Assembly: GCF_900102965.1 (NCBI RefSeq)
Contig: NZ_FNGM01000010.1
Coordinates: forward strand, 62,001 to 126,000
Direction of reading: 5' to 3'
Source: Paenibacillus jilunlii
GTDB taxonomy: Bacteria; Bacillota; Bacilli; Paenibacillales; Paenibacillaceae
Length of the DNA stretch: 64,000 nucleotides
The position numbers were made by a program, and so were the translations under genes. Positions 8,075 through 17,194 of this stretch are shown one piece after another. Positions within the stretch are counted from its first letter, which is position 1, and each line of letters begins with the position of its first letter. The notes beneath the pieces were generated by a model that saw only the letters and a program-made list of their open reading frames with translations, did no database searches and was not told the origin of the DNA.

Positions 8075-9409
8075 ATGTTTTTACACGGGACGAGCCGAAT
8101 TAATGATGCCAATCATCTGGAGATCGGCGGATGTGATGTGACCGAATTGAAGGCGGAATATGGTACCCCGCTGTATATAGTGGACGAGCAATTAGTCCGT
8201 CGCCGCTGCCGCGAGTACATGGAAGCTTTTACAGCATCCGGTCTCGGGTTCCAGGTGGCCTATGCCAGCAAAGCCTTCTCAGTAATGGCGATGTGCCGTT
8301 TGGCTGACGAGGAAGGACTATCGCTGGACGTTGTCTCCGACGGTGAGCTGTACACCGCGCTGCAGGCGGGATTTCCGGCTGAGCGCATCCATTTTCACGG
8401 CAACAACAAAACGCCGGATGAGATCGAAATGGCGATTGATGCCGGGATCGGCTGCTTCGTAGCCGATAATCTGGTGGAGCTGCACATGCTGCAGGCCATT
8501 GCCCTGCGCAAGGAAGTCACAGTGAATATTCTGCTGCGCGTGACTCCGGGCGTAGAGGCGCATGCCCACCATGCGTATGCCTCCACCGGACAGACCGATT
8601 CGAAATTCGGCTTCGATATTGGAAACGGCGCTGCACAGGAAGCGGTAAAACTCGCCTCGGCACAAAGCAATCTGCAGCTGCTCGGTGTTCATTCGCACAT
8701 CGGCTCACAGATTTTTGAAACCGAAGGTTTTGAGCTGGCGGTTGAGCGTATTGCCGAATTCACGCGCAAAGTGAAGGAAGAACTCGGTGTAGAGTTCCCG
8801 GTGGTTAACCTCGGCGGCGGCTTCGGTATCCGTTATGTCGAAGGCGATACACCGCTGCAGGTGTCCGAATATGTGGCAGCTATCACAGGTGCCGTGAAGA
8901 AGCATTTTACCGGCATTAGCGAGAAGCTGCCGCAGATCTGGGTAGAGCCGGGCCGCAGCATTGTGGGCGATGCCGGAACTACGCTGTACACTGTGGGCAC
9001 GAACAAAGAGATTCCCGGGGTGCGCAAATATGTTGCCGTTGACGGCGGGATGACGGATAATCCGCGTCCGGCGCTCTATGAATCCAAATATGAGGCGCTG
9101 CTGGCCAACCGTGCCGCAGAACCGAATGAAGAAACGGTTTCGATTGCCGGCAAATGCTGCGAGAGCGGCGATATGCTGATCTGGGATGTGGAGCTTCCGA
9201 AGGTAGAGAGCGGGGATCTGCTCGCCGTAGCCTGCACAGGGGCATACAACTACTCCATGGCCAGCAACTATAACCGGATCCGCCGTCCGGCGGTGGTGTT
9301 CGTCCAGAACGGGCAGAGCGACCTTGTGGTCCGCCGCGAGAGCCATCAGGACATTATCGCCAACGATATTATTCCGGCGCGCATTGCGAAGCAGACGGTG
9401 GCGAAGTAA
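8075..9409 (+). CDS. lysA: Diaminopimelate decarboxylase
   Basis: 444 residues. Decarboxylates meso-diaminopimelate to lysine, the last step of lysine synthesis, with PLP. The PLP lysine lies in YASKAF (about residue 66), the phosphate-binding glycine loop is GGGFGIRY (about 246), and the conserved CESGD (about 362) is the Cys that completes the neighbouring active site of the dimer. The ATG follows TTGGAGG with good spacing. An inverted repeat GTGGAA...TTCCAC precedes the ribosome binding site and may affect translation. The gene follows spoVAF as in B. subtilis, where lysA sits beside the spoVA operon. A terminator follows at 9454-9485. Confidence 0.97.
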   Translation: MFLHGTSRINDANHLEIGGCDVTELKAEYGTPLYIVDEQLVRRRCREYMEAFTASGLGFQVAYASKAFSVMAMCRLADEEGLSLDVVSDGELYTALQAGFPAERIHFHGNNKTPDEIEMAIDAGIGCFVADNLVELHMLQAIALRKEVTVNILLRVTPGVEAHAHHAYASTGQTDSKFGFDIGNGAAQEAVKLASAQSNLQLLGVHSHIGSQIFETEGFELAVERIAEFTRKVKEELGVEFPVVNLGGGFGIRYVEGDTPLQVSEYVAAITGAVKKHFTGISEKLPQIWVEPGRSIVGDAGTTLYTVGTNKEIPGVRKYVAVDGGMTDNPRPALYESKYEALLANRAAEPNEETVSIAGKCCESGDMLIWDVELPKVESGDLLAVACTGAYNYSMASNYNRIRRPAVVFVQNGQSDLVVRRESHQDIIANDIIPARIAKQTVAK

Positions 9410-9453
9410 GTCATTTTCTGCGGCAGACGGGGCGGACAATGCATAAGGTTGCA

Positions 9454-9485
9454 GCAGGCGGAAGGACTTCCGCCTGCTTTGCTTT
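9454..9485 (+). terminator. Intrinsic terminator after lysA
   Basis: Perfect 11-bp stem GCAGGCGGAAG / CTTCCGCCTGC with a two-base centre, followed by a T-rich tail. Confidence 0.85.
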
Positions 9486-9552
9486 GTGCGTCATTTCATA
9501 GTAAACTAATAAACATGTTCCATATCTGTTATTTCGAAAGGGGTATTTACAT

Positions 9553-9984
9553 ATGGCAAAGCAAGCGAAAATTACTCTCGAAAATGGCGGCGTCGTGCTG
9601 CTTGATCTGTTCGAAAAGGATGCACCCAACACGGTTGCCAACTTTGAGAAGCTGGCCAAAGAAGGCTTCTACAACGGTCTGGTCTTTCACCGCGTAATCC
9701 CGGGTTTCGTAGCTCAAGGCGGCTGTCCAAACGGTACAGGCTCCGGCGGCCCTGGATACACCATCGACTGCGAAATCAACCCGAACAAGCATGAGCGCGG
9801 TACCCTCGCTATGGCGCATGCCGGCAAGAACACAGGCGGAAGCCAGTTCTATATCTGCTACGCTCCACAGCCGCATCTTGACGGCGTACACACAGTATTC
9901 GGCAAGGTGGTAGAAGGTATGGACAAGGTTGATGCTTTCCAGGGACGCGACAAAATGACATCGGTGGAAATTATCGAAGCTTAA
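9553..9984 (+). CDS. ppiB: Cyclophilin-type peptidyl-prolyl cis-trans isomerase
   Basis: 143 residues, a minimal cytoplasmic cyclophilin with no signal peptide. The active-site core is visible: FHRVIPGFVAQGGCP, GGPGYTIDCE, LAMAHAGKNTGGSQFYICY and LDGVHTVFGKV. It catalyses prolyl isomerisation during protein folding. The ATG is preceded by AAAGGGG. The gene is monocistronic, between terminators at 9454 and 10021, and follows lysA. Confidence 0.95.
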   Translation: MAKQAKITLENGGVVLLDLFEKDAPNTVANFEKLAKEGFYNGLVFHRVIPGFVAQGGCPNGTGSGGPGYTIDCEINPNKHERGTLAMAHAGKNTGGSQFYICYAPQPHLDGVHTVFGKVVEGMDKVDAFQGRDKMTSVEIIEA

Positions 9985-10020
9985 GTTTTAATATTTCGGG
10001 CTTTTCCCGTTTGCGCGACA

Positions 10021-10062
10021 AGCAGACTTCCGTTATGGAAGTCTGCTTTTTGGCGTTTTTTT
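10021..10062. terminator. Strong terminator between ppiB and the convergent YwaF-like gene
   Basis: Stem AGCAGACTTCC / GGAAGTCTGCT with a 5-base loop followed by a long T run on the plus strand. It ends ppiB; the minus strand lacks an equally strong T tract. Confidence 0.85.
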
Positions 10063-10076
10063 CGTTGTTCTGCTAG

Positions 10077-10832
10077 TTACAGCGTGTGTTCACGGCCGCT
10101 TTTACGGGCATTCAAACGCTGCGGAAACCAGAAGAACACAAGATACATCAGGAGAAATACCACAAAGGCAAACACCTCTTCCACCAGCAGATAGTACGGG
10201 TAGGGACCAAAATAATCCAAAACTGAAAACGTGCCCGGCTTGTGCGCCAGAAACATATAGTTGGCCCCGAGAATCCGGTCTGCGGCATAGACGGCGGCTG
10301 CCACAATATTGAGGCAGAGCATGGTGAAGAACAGCGATTTCCAGGTTGGCTTATAACCCTCTATCCAGGTCATGTACAGTGATGCCAGAATAATCCCGCC
10401 ATGGGCGGTGAAGAACAGCAGGAAGCGGAAATGGGGAAAAGGATACACCAGATTGGGTGTAAGCAGCGCAATGAATGCACCGCCGATTCCTGCAAAATAA
10501 AGAAAGGCGTATAGCAGACGGCTCCGGGTAAGCAGCATCACAATGGATAAAAGCAGCGTGATTCCGCATAGTTCCAGCGGCAGGGAATTTCCTTTTTCCC
10601 AGACCTCCTGAGTGATGTACCACAGCTGCAGACCGCCCTCGGAGAACAGCAGCACAGCAACCAGCAGCAGGCGGATAGACTGCTTAAGTCCCGGGTTGGA
10701 ACGGATTGCCCGGCGCAGGCCAAAGAGTATCACACAGAAACATGCGACTAAAGATATAGCGATCCAATGCGAAACCGAGAACATGATGAAATCGATATCA
10801 TGCTGCCTGTCGAAAAAAGTGTTGTGGCTCAC
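10077..10832 (-). CDS. YwaF-like (TIGR02206-type) integral membrane protein
   Basis: 251 residues from a GTG at 10832, preferred over an upstream ATG because AAGGGGGAAA lies just before it. The protein consists of about seven hydrophobic helices, with the SHWIAISLVACFCVILFGLRR start, a central LPLELCGITLLLSIVMLLT segment and a basic C-terminal tail. This pattern fits the YwaF/TIGR02206 family of Firmicute membrane proteins, whose function is unknown. It is convergent with ppiB and divergent from the adhesin gene. Family assignment is from overall pattern rather than a catalytic motif. Confidence 0.65.
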   Translation of the reverse strand: MSHNTFFDRQHDIDFIMFSVSHWIAISLVACFCVILFGLRRAIRSNPGLKQSIRLLLVAVLLFSEGGLQLWYITQEVWEKGNSLPLELCGITLLLSIVMLLTRSRLLYAFLYFAGIGGAFIALLTPNLVYPFPHFRFLLFFTAHGGIILASLYMTWIEGYKPTWKSLFFTMLCLNIVAAAVYAADRILGANYMFLAHKPGTFSVLDYFGPYPYYLLVEEVFAFVVFLLMYLVFFWFPQRLNARKSGREHTL

Positions 10833-11125
10833 AGCTTTCCCCCTTGAAAGACGAGAAATAATTGGCAAAAATAAAATTCTGAAATTTTAACAATTTCTGA
10901 TTCTAATGATCTACACTAAGGTGATATAAGTATATATCGCAGTCTCTAGCCAGAAAAGAAAAAAACGCAGAACCTTCACATAAGATAGTCGCAGGATTTT
11001 CCGGAATACATAACTGGCTTTCAAGCGGAATATGTCTTAACCTGGGCGTTCGGCGGTAATCTTCGGCAGCGGCAAGAGGATTTTGCGAATCCGATCATAG
11101 AATGGGGAATGGGGGCTTTATAAGT
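10833..11125. other. Divergent intergenic region upstream of the LPXTG adhesin
   Basis: About 290 bases without a gene. A perfect inverted repeat GATATA-AGTA-TATATC lies at 10923-10938 and could be an operator or part of a promoter. I looked for a riboswitch upstream of the adhesin and did not recognise one. Confidence 0.4.
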
Positions 11126-14100
11126 ATGGTGAAAAAAAGAATTAGTGTGGCCTTGGTCGTCCTCATGCTGTTTGTACAGTATGCATACGGCATCGGGTTT
11201 GGTATGAAGGCTACGGCTGCAGGAATTGAGAATGACCGGGACATTATTACCAGTGTGTCGATGGCCGTATATGGGCCGGATGGGCAGACGGTAACAGGCA
11301 GCGTGTATGACGTTGATTCCACCGTGAAGCTGGATTATACGTGGGCGCTGCCTAACGGTCATGGCTACGTTGCCGGGGACACGTTTGCGTTCCAGCTCCC
11401 GGCGCAATTTGAGCTGTTCAATGACATTAACGGTTCACTGGTATCCGATGATGGGGAGGTGGGCAGTTTCTCAGTCAGCCAATCCACACACCAGGTGCTG
11501 ATGACCTTCAACAGCTACATCGAAACTCATGACAATGTTCAAGGTACGTTAAGTATTAATACCCAATTTGATAAAAAAGTCATCTCGGGCAGCACGGTGC
11601 AGGAAATTGTGTTCCCGGTCAATGGCGGCTCTCAGACTATTGTTGTGAACTTCAAGCCTTCTGTAGGTTCAACGATCGAGAAGAAAGGCATCTCCGGCGG
11701 GTTTAATGCGAATCACATTGACTGGACCGTCGATGTCAACAAGAAGCTGGAGGCGGTAGCGGGTGCTGTGGTTACAGACCCGATTCCTGAAGGCTTGTCC
11801 CTGGACAGCACCGTTACACTTGCGGTCTATCAGCTGTCGGTTCAGCTGGATGGCACGGTCACAGTGGGGTCATTGCTCGACAGCAGCAAGTATACCGCCG
11901 AAGTAACGGACGGAACGCTGAAGGTATATTTTAAGGACCCTGTAATCACAGGCGCTTACCGGATTGCCTATACGACGGCTGTTGTCAGCGATACGCTGAG
12001 CAGCTTCACGAATACTGCGTCTTTTAGAGGGGATGGCCGTGAACCTGTCAGCTCCTCTGCTACCGTGACCATCGAACGCGGCGGAAGCCTGAACAAACTG
12101 GCTACGAATTATGAATGGGGCAAACAGGTGATTTCCTGGGCCATTGAATACAACTACAACAATAAGGCGATCCCGCAAGGCAGCGGGGTGCTGACCGATT
12201 TGTTCAACAACTCGCAGGAGCTGGTTCCGGGCTCGGTGAAGGTCTATCCGGTGACGCTGGACTCCTCGGGGGCGGCTATAAAAGGCACTGCCCTGACAGA
12301 GAACGAGGACTACACGGTGGCGGACGTAACCCATGAGAATAAAAAGGGCTTCAAGCTGGAATTTTTGAACAATATCTCTTCAGCGTTCCGCATTGAATAC
12401 AAAACCAAGTCGGCGGACCGTGTACTCACGGATACAACGATCACCAATACAGTTTCGGACAGCACCTACAGCGTGGAGGCTTCACAGCTGATCCGGTCGG
12501 CAATCATTTATAAAAACCTCTCGGGTGTCGATTACAAGAACCATACAACGGACTGGAAAATTACCCTGAATGGCGACGGCTACCCGATGAATGATGCAGT
12601 CGTTACGGATAGCTTCCCGCAGGGAGGGCAGAAGTTTATTCCGGGGACTCTGGTCGTAAGGAATGAAAGCGGCACAGTACTTGGTGCGTCTGCCTATACG
12701 CTGGAATATAATTCGCCCGTGAAGCCGAATGCCGGGTTCAAGGTGAAGTTCACCTCACCAATCTCAGGAACCTATACGATCGCTTACCGCACAGAGTTCA
12801 GCAATGACTGGCTGTACGGCAGTACGGATAATTTTGTCAACCATGCGCGGATTGATTGGATAGGCGGAGACGGCAAAGCGCTATGGGCTGAAGCGAAAGG
12901 GCTGTTCATTCCCCGTGCCGAGGTGAAGAACAATGGCTTCAAAGCCGGTTCTTATAATGCATCCGCCAAAGAGATCACCTGGACCGTAGGAATCAATTAC
13001 AACAGCAAGTCCATCACGGACCCCAATGTAGCAGACCTTCTGAAATCCGGGCAGGCCCTGGTGCCAGGCTCACTTAAAGTCTACAACATGAATATCAATG
13101 CAAAAGGAGATCCATCCCAAGGCTCCGAGGTCAGCGCTGACGCCTATACCTACAGTGTTGGCACCGGCAATGAGCTGAAGGTTAAATTTGCGGATGCCAT
13201 CAGTTCTGCCTATTACATTGTTTTCAAGACGAGTCTGGATGGACAGCTGATTCATTCCACCGTTGACAATACGGCGAAGCTGCTGGACGGCACCCGAAAA
13301 GTATCCAAGGATTTATTCGCCTCGGTCAACATTCCTTACGGTGGTGAATATGTCTACAAAAATGGCCTGCAAAAAGGTGATAAGCTGGATTGGACGATTG
13401 CAATCAACCGTTCACAGTCCACTATAAAAAATGCGGTGCTGACCGATATACCGAGCCGGAATCAGATTCTGCTGCCGGATTCCTTCCACCTTTATCCTGC
13501 CTCTGCGGGGATGAACGGAGAAGTGACCAAAGGCGGACCCGAATTGGTTAGGGATTCTGATTACACACTCAGTGTCATCACGGATGAGGGCGGCAAGCAG
13601 AGCTTCGTGCTCAGTTTCCTGCATGATATTAATTACGCGTATATCCTTGAATACAAGTCTCTGATTGTCGCGAATACAGGGGAAAAGCTGGTGAATACCG
13701 TCAATCTCGCCGGCACTAATGTAGAGCGGGTCACCCAGGAAACAACCAAAGAGATTATCGTTGGTGTTTCCAGCGGTTCGGGAACAGGCAGCGGTGTGCG
13801 CGGGACCCTGGCGGTTCAGAAGTTGGATGCGGCAGACAGCCAGCTTCCACTCGCGGGGGCGACCTTTGAGCTGTACCGTCTGAACGGCTCCGAACGGGTA
13901 CTTATCAATACCCGGACCACGGATGCCGCAGGCAGCGCGGTGTTCAACAATATATGGCTGGGAAGCTATGTACTGATTGAGACGGCGGCTCCTGCCGGTT
14001 ACGCTCTGGATACGCGAGAATATCCGGTTACCATTGGCTCTTCAGCCACAATCAACTTAACGGTGCTCAATAAGAAGCTGGCCCCGGCTACAGCTACGCC

Positions 14101-14665
14101 GACACCGACGCCTACGCCGACTCCAACACCGTCAACAACACCAACGGAGTCGCCGGGAGCGACCACAACGCCGACAACAGCACCAACGGAGTCGCCGGCA
14201 GCAACCATAACACCGTCAGAATCACCGGCGGTGACGCCATCGCCAGCACCGACTTCAGGTCCTACGGTGGCGCCAACGCCATCAGATATTCCGTTTATTC
14301 CAATACCAACACCTACAGTGTCCAGTGTACCGGGAATAATCATTGATGAGCCGCAGATTCCTGCAGGGCCCGCAGTAACTCCTACACCTCCTGCAGCTAC
14401 TGCGGCAGTGTCCCCGTCACCTTCTGCTTCGCCAGCAGCCGGAGGCAATACGGATCCGGATACGCCTATTGACGATGATGTTCCGCTGGGCGGAGTGACT
14501 GTCAACGAAGATGACGTTCCGAAAGGAACTGCTGTAAAACCAGCAACTGACGGCAAGCTCCCTCAGACCGGTGAGAGCAGCCCGCTGCCTATATATGCGG
14601 CAGGTCTGGCTCTGATCCTTGCCGGGATTATTCTCAGCAGAGTATTCAGAAACCGCAAAGAGTAG
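11126..14665 (+). CDS. LPXTG cell-wall-anchored adhesin with Cna-type repeats, SpaA-like domain and Pro/Thr stalk
   Basis: 1,179 residues from the ATG at 11126 (an in-frame ATG at 11102 is possible but weaker). The order is: signal peptide (VKKRISVALVVLMLFV...), an N-terminal MSCRAMM-like adhesive region (about 25-200), then about five related ~130-residue modules each containing a (D/S)WTIxxN core and a LVPGSxxVY strand (about residues 200-890), a SpaA/Cna-B domain (about 900-990, GATFELYRLNG), a stalk rich in TPTPTP and SPA (about 990-1130), the sortase signal LPQTG, a hydrophobic helix and a basic tail. Predicted to be displayed on peptidoglycan by a class A-type sortase and to bind host, plant or matrix ligands. 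No sortase gene is in the window. Confidence 0.9.
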   Translation: MVKKRISVALVVLMLFVQYAYGIGFGMKATAAGIENDRDIITSVSMAVYGPDGQTVTGSVYDVDSTVKLDYTWALPNGHGYVAGDTFAFQLPAQFELFNDINGSLVSDDGEVGSFSVSQSTHQVLMTFNSYIETHDNVQGTLSINTQFDKKVISGSTVQEIVFPVNGGSQTIVVNFKPSVGSTIEKKGISGGFNANHIDWTVDVNKKLEAVAGAVVTDPIPEGLSLDSTVTLAVYQLSVQLDGTVTVGSLLDSSKYTAEVTDGTLKVYFKDPVITGAYRIAYTTAVVSDTLSSFTNTASFRGDGREPVSSSATVTIERGGSLNKLATNYEWGKQVISWAIEYNYNNKAIPQGSGVLTDLFNNSQELVPGSVKVYPVTLDSSGAAIKGTALTENEDYTVADVTHENKKGFKLEFLNNISSAFRIEYKTKSADRVLTDTTITNTVSDSTYSVEASQLIRSAIIYKNLSGVDYKNHTTDWKITLNGDGYPMNDAVVTDSFPQGGQKFIPGTLVVRNESGTVLGASAYTLEYNSPVKPNAGFKVKFTSPISGTYTIAYRTEFSNDWLYGSTDNFVNHARIDWIGGDGKALWAEAKGLFIPRAEVKNNGFKAGSYNASAKEITWTVGINYNSKSITDPNVADLLKSGQALVPGSLKVYNMNINAKGDPSQGSEVSADAYTYSVGTGNELKVKFADAISSAYYIVFKTSLDGQLIHSTVDNTAKLLDGTRKVSKDLFASVNIPYGGEYVYKNGLQKGDKLDWTIAINRSQSTIKNAVLTDIPSRNQILLPDSFHLYPASAGMNGEVTKGGPELVRDSDYTLSVITDEGGKQSFVLSFLHDINYAYILEYKSLIVANTGEKLVNTVNLAGTNVERVTQETTKEIIVGVSSGSGTGSGVRGTLAVQKLDAADSQLPLAGATFELYRLNGSERVLINTRTTDAAGSAVFNNIWLGSYVLIETAAPAGYALDTREYPVTIGSSATINLTVLNKKLAPATATPTPTPTPTPTPSTTPTESPGATTTPTTAPTESPAATITPSESPAVTPSPAPTSGPTVAPTPSDIPFIPIPTPTVSSVPGIIIDEPQIPAGPAVTPTPPAATAAVSPSPSASPAAGGNTDPDTPIDDDVPLGGVTVNEDDVPKGTAVKPATDGKLPQTGESSPLPIYAAGLALILAGIILSRVFRNRKE

Positions 14666-14720
14666 GAACTCCGATACAGTATACGCAAAGAGCAGGAACG
14701 GTCCGATACGGTATAAGAAG

Positions 14721-14755
14721 AGCACACGGCAGAATTATTGCCGTGTGCTTTTCGT
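14721..14755 (+). terminator. Intrinsic terminator after the adhesin gene
   Basis: Perfect 10-bp stem GCACACGGCA / TGCCGTGTGC with a 7-base loop and a following T-rich tail. Confidence 0.9.
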
Positions 14756-15693
14756 TCTTGTATGGGGAATTATGTAATGCCAAAAAATGTGGATATTTTG
14801 GAGGTTTCAGATGGTATAGGCGGTGCAGGAGGATAGGGTGCTATTGTACCAATGTGAGTACATAGCAAGCCCAAAGACGCTAATCCTGCCTGTTGTATAA
14901 CCATCCGGGCCTCAGCGTTTCGTTGATTTTGGAACGATGGGGAATCCCTAAAAGCTCCGATTGTTATTCACTCACCGGGGGGGGGTTGTTCTTATTTTGG
15001 AATCCGGCGCAAGTGAGCATATTGGTGAATCGAGAGATTGTACACTAAGTGAAATCCATGGCTAACTTCAAATGGACTCTAAGGTGCAAAAGTAATTTCT
15101 GCTGTATAAAAGTGATTCTGCCGTCAAAAGTGGCTTCTGCTGTACAAAAGTAGTTTCTTCTGTACAAAAGTGGTTTCTGCTATATAAGAGTGGTTTTGCC
15201 GCTAAAAGTAGTTTTTGCTGTACAAAAGTAGTTTCTGCCGTATATAAGGGACTGCGAATCTTAAAAGGAGGAATGCTTGCGGGGGTTGGGGTTGCTGCAG
15301 GTGAGTGAAGTGGAATTAGTGAACTTAAATTGGCTCAGAAGCCTTCAGCAGAAGGTATTAGGTGGAAAAAGTAGACTTATTTGAAGCGAATTCACCTGAA
15401 ATGGCAGGATGTCCCGAATTAAGTATACTTTTTCTCACTAACGCTTGCTGGGGGAGGGGAAGGGAAGAATTAAGTTCACTTTTTCCACTTGAGCTGCCGC
15501 TTGATTCAAGGAGGGTTGGAGTTGCAGGGGGTAGAGGAGACATAAAGTTACCCAGGAGTTGAAACTGGGGGCTCCCCGGGCAATCCTAAACCCCGCACGG
15601 CAGCGCACTGCCTCAGCGTCCCCAGCAGCCCTCTCAGCCATGAAGCCCTGGAAGTAGCTTCAGCGCACTGCCTCAGCGTTCCCCGCAGCCCTC
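14756..15693. other. Long non-coding stretch between the adhesin and the MFS exporter
   Basis: Apart from the 20-bp repeats (15084-15250) and a 60-bp duplication at its right end, no gene is supported. The part at 15300-15530 has further scattered AAAAAGT and CTTTTTCC-like segments (for example near 15366, 15428 and 15478), resembling the words in the tandem repeats and in the 51-bp array at 53.3 kb. Short open frames here have no ribosome binding site. Confidence 0.5.
15084..15250. repeat. Degenerate tandem repeats with a 19-20 bp period
   Basis: About eight to nine head-to-tail copies of a unit close to GTACAAAAGTAGTTTCTGCT, starting near 15084, 15104, 15123, 15142, 15162, 15182, 15200, 15219 and 15239. 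Units vary at several positions but keep AAAAGT and TTCTG. There are no spacers, so it is not a CRISPR array. It lies in a 1-kb non-coding stretch between the adhesin and an MFS exporter. Confidence 0.85.
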
Positions 15694-15705
15694 TCAAGCA
15701 TGTAG
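15601..15705. repeat. 60-bp-period duplication overlapping the 3' end of the MFS gene
   Basis: A ~46-base segment beginning CAGCGCACTGCCTCAGCGT occurs at 15601 and again at 15661 with about 90 percent identity. The second copy covers the last codons of the MFS gene, so the duplication may have arisen from the gene end itself. Confidence 0.8.
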
Positions 15706-17034
15706 CTCCGGGAGAGCTTCCCGGTTCTGCTTGACCTCCAGCTCCCGGCCGTTTTTTAGTCCTCTTCGTCCTAATAATGCGACTAATACAATCGCCACGC
15801 CGGAAGCCAGCAGCAGGTAACCGGATGGAATCCGGTCCAACAGCATCCCATATAGAATCATCCCTGCCGGCGCGATAGCCCCTGAGGCCGTCTCGACAAC
15901 TGCAAACACTCTTCCGCGATATTCTTCTTCCACCGTTTGCTGCAGGTAAACCTGGACGGGAATATTGATATTCATCACCGTGACGCCCACAAGGAACATC
16001 AGCACAAGCAGAAAAAGATAAGCGGTAGTGGCATTGAACGAAAACAGGATGGGAAGCGCCATAGCTATAAACAGCAGGCCAAGTGTGGACAGGCCGAGGA
16101 TCAGCGAGCCGGCGGGGCTGTTTTTTTGGCGGCGGACGGTCAGCAGCAGGGACATTGCCAGTACACCTGCCGCCAGCATGGCATTAATGGTGCCATATTG
16201 GCTGGAAGAGAGCGAAAGGGACTTCACAGCGACAAAGGGCAATACAACATTCAGCGCTACCACGAAAAAGTTCACCCAGAAAACGATGTTGATTACTGCG
16301 CGGATGACAGGTTTCTTAAAAACATAGGAGATGCCTCCGGCAAGGCTGCTCCGCAGCTCTGCCAATACTTTGGTTCGCACCTGCGGGACGTCACCGCCAG
16401 GGGCTGGATCAGGCAGCTCGCTGTGCACTCCCTCGGCCGTGGAGGGTTTGAACCGCAGACCACAGCTCATGAGGGTCGAAACGGCAAAACCCGCCGCGTT
16501 CAGCAGCATGAACAGCTTGAGGGGGACCATGGCGTACAGCATTCCGCCGAGCACTGGAGCGAGCAGGTTGCCGATGGAGCCGGCGATTTGATTGAGCGAC
16601 CCGGCACGCTGGATTTGTCCCGTCTCCACAAGCTGCAGCAGCGAGGAGGAGACGGCAATTCCATAAAAGGTGGAGCATACGGACAGCAGAACCAAGGACG
16701 CATAGACAGGGAACAGGGATACACCTCCCAGGGAGACGGTCAGAAAGGCCAGCATAAGCGTCAGGACGGCGGCAAGGTCAGAGCAGATCAGCAGCTTGCG
16801 GCGGTTCATCCGGTCTGCGGTAACGCCGGCGAAGGGCGCAAGCAGAATCCGGGGCAGCAGTCCGCATACCATCGTAACCGCAAAGCTTCCTCCAGAGCCT
16901 GTGAGCTTCAGAATATATAGCCCCACAACGAAGGTGTACATCCCGGAGCCCAGGACAGAAGCCAGTTTGCCCGCAAAGAACAGCAGCATGTTCCGGTTGC
17001 TTGGAGTCGAAAACATACGGTCATTAATCTTCAT
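15694..17034 (-). CDS. MFS exporter (DHA3/macrolide-efflux type)
   Basis: 446 residues with about twelve membrane helices. The N-terminal half has the MFS loop motif GVTADRMNRRKLL (between helices 2 and 3) and a FAGKLASVLGSGMYTFVVGLYI start typical of DHA3-type exporters (MefA-like). The centre carries a hydrophilic loop (about 200-225). The ATG follows AAGGGAGC. Substrate unknown; the family exports antibiotics, siderophores and other compounds by proton antiport. It is divergent from an XRE-TPR regulator, with two near-identical palindromes between the start codons, suggesting local control by that regulator. Confidence 0.85.
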   Translation of the reverse strand: MKINDRMFSTPSNRNMLLFFAGKLASVLGSGMYTFVVGLYILKLTGSGGSFAVTMVCGLLPRILLAPFAGVTADRMNRRKLLICSDLAAVLTLMLAFLTVSLGGVSLFPVYASLVLLSVCSTFYGIAVSSSLLQLVETGQIQRAGSLNQIAGSIGNLLAPVLGGMLYAMVPLKLFMLLNAAGFAVSTLMSCGLRFKPSTAEGVHSELPDPAPGGDVPQVRTKVLAELRSSLAGGISYVFKKPVIRAVINIVFWVNFFVVALNVVLPFVAVKSLSLSSSQYGTINAMLAAGVLAMSLLLTVRRQKNSPAGSLILGLSTLGLLFIAMALPILFSFNATTAYLFLLVLMFLVGVTVMNINIPVQVYLQQTVEEEYRGRVFAVVETASGAIAPAGMILYGMLLDRIPSGYLLLASGVAIVLVALLGRRGLKNGRELEVKQNREALPELHA

Positions 17035-17055
17035 GTGAAGCTCCCTTCAATAATA

Positions 17056-17126
17056 GTTAAATATAATTAAACTTATTCTAAGCTGAAAGATGTTAATATG
17101 CAATATAAAGTTAAATTATATTTAAC
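17056..17126. promoter_or_regulatory. Paired palindromic operators in the MFS/XRE divergent promoter
   Basis: GTTAAATATAATTAAAC at 17056-17072 and GTTAAATTATATTTAAC at 17110-17126 are near-palindromes; the second read on the other strand is GTTAAATATAATTTAAC, differing from the first at one base. Their centres are 54 bases apart, about five helical turns, favouring cooperative binding. A TATACT hexamer at 17155-17160 could be the -10 of the regulator gene. Confidence 0.6.
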
Positions 17127-17194
17127 ATTGCTTTCTCTGAGTTTTCGTTTACGCTATACTGGAGACAAAATGGACAGAAGGATGGCTCCTATAA

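Noticed and set aside
10833..11125. c-di-GMP riboswitch upstream of the adhesin
   Set aside because: I looked for the GACGCAAAGCC block and GAAA hairpin and did not find them in this interval.
13999..14556. Minus-strand frame of 185 codons across the adhesin stalk
   Set aside because: Its Gly/Val-rich periodic sequence mirrors the Thr-Pro repeats on the coding strand; no start signals.
15362..15562. 66-codon frame in the spacer left of the MFS gene
   Set aside because: No start signals and lies in the AAAAGT-word-rich spacer.
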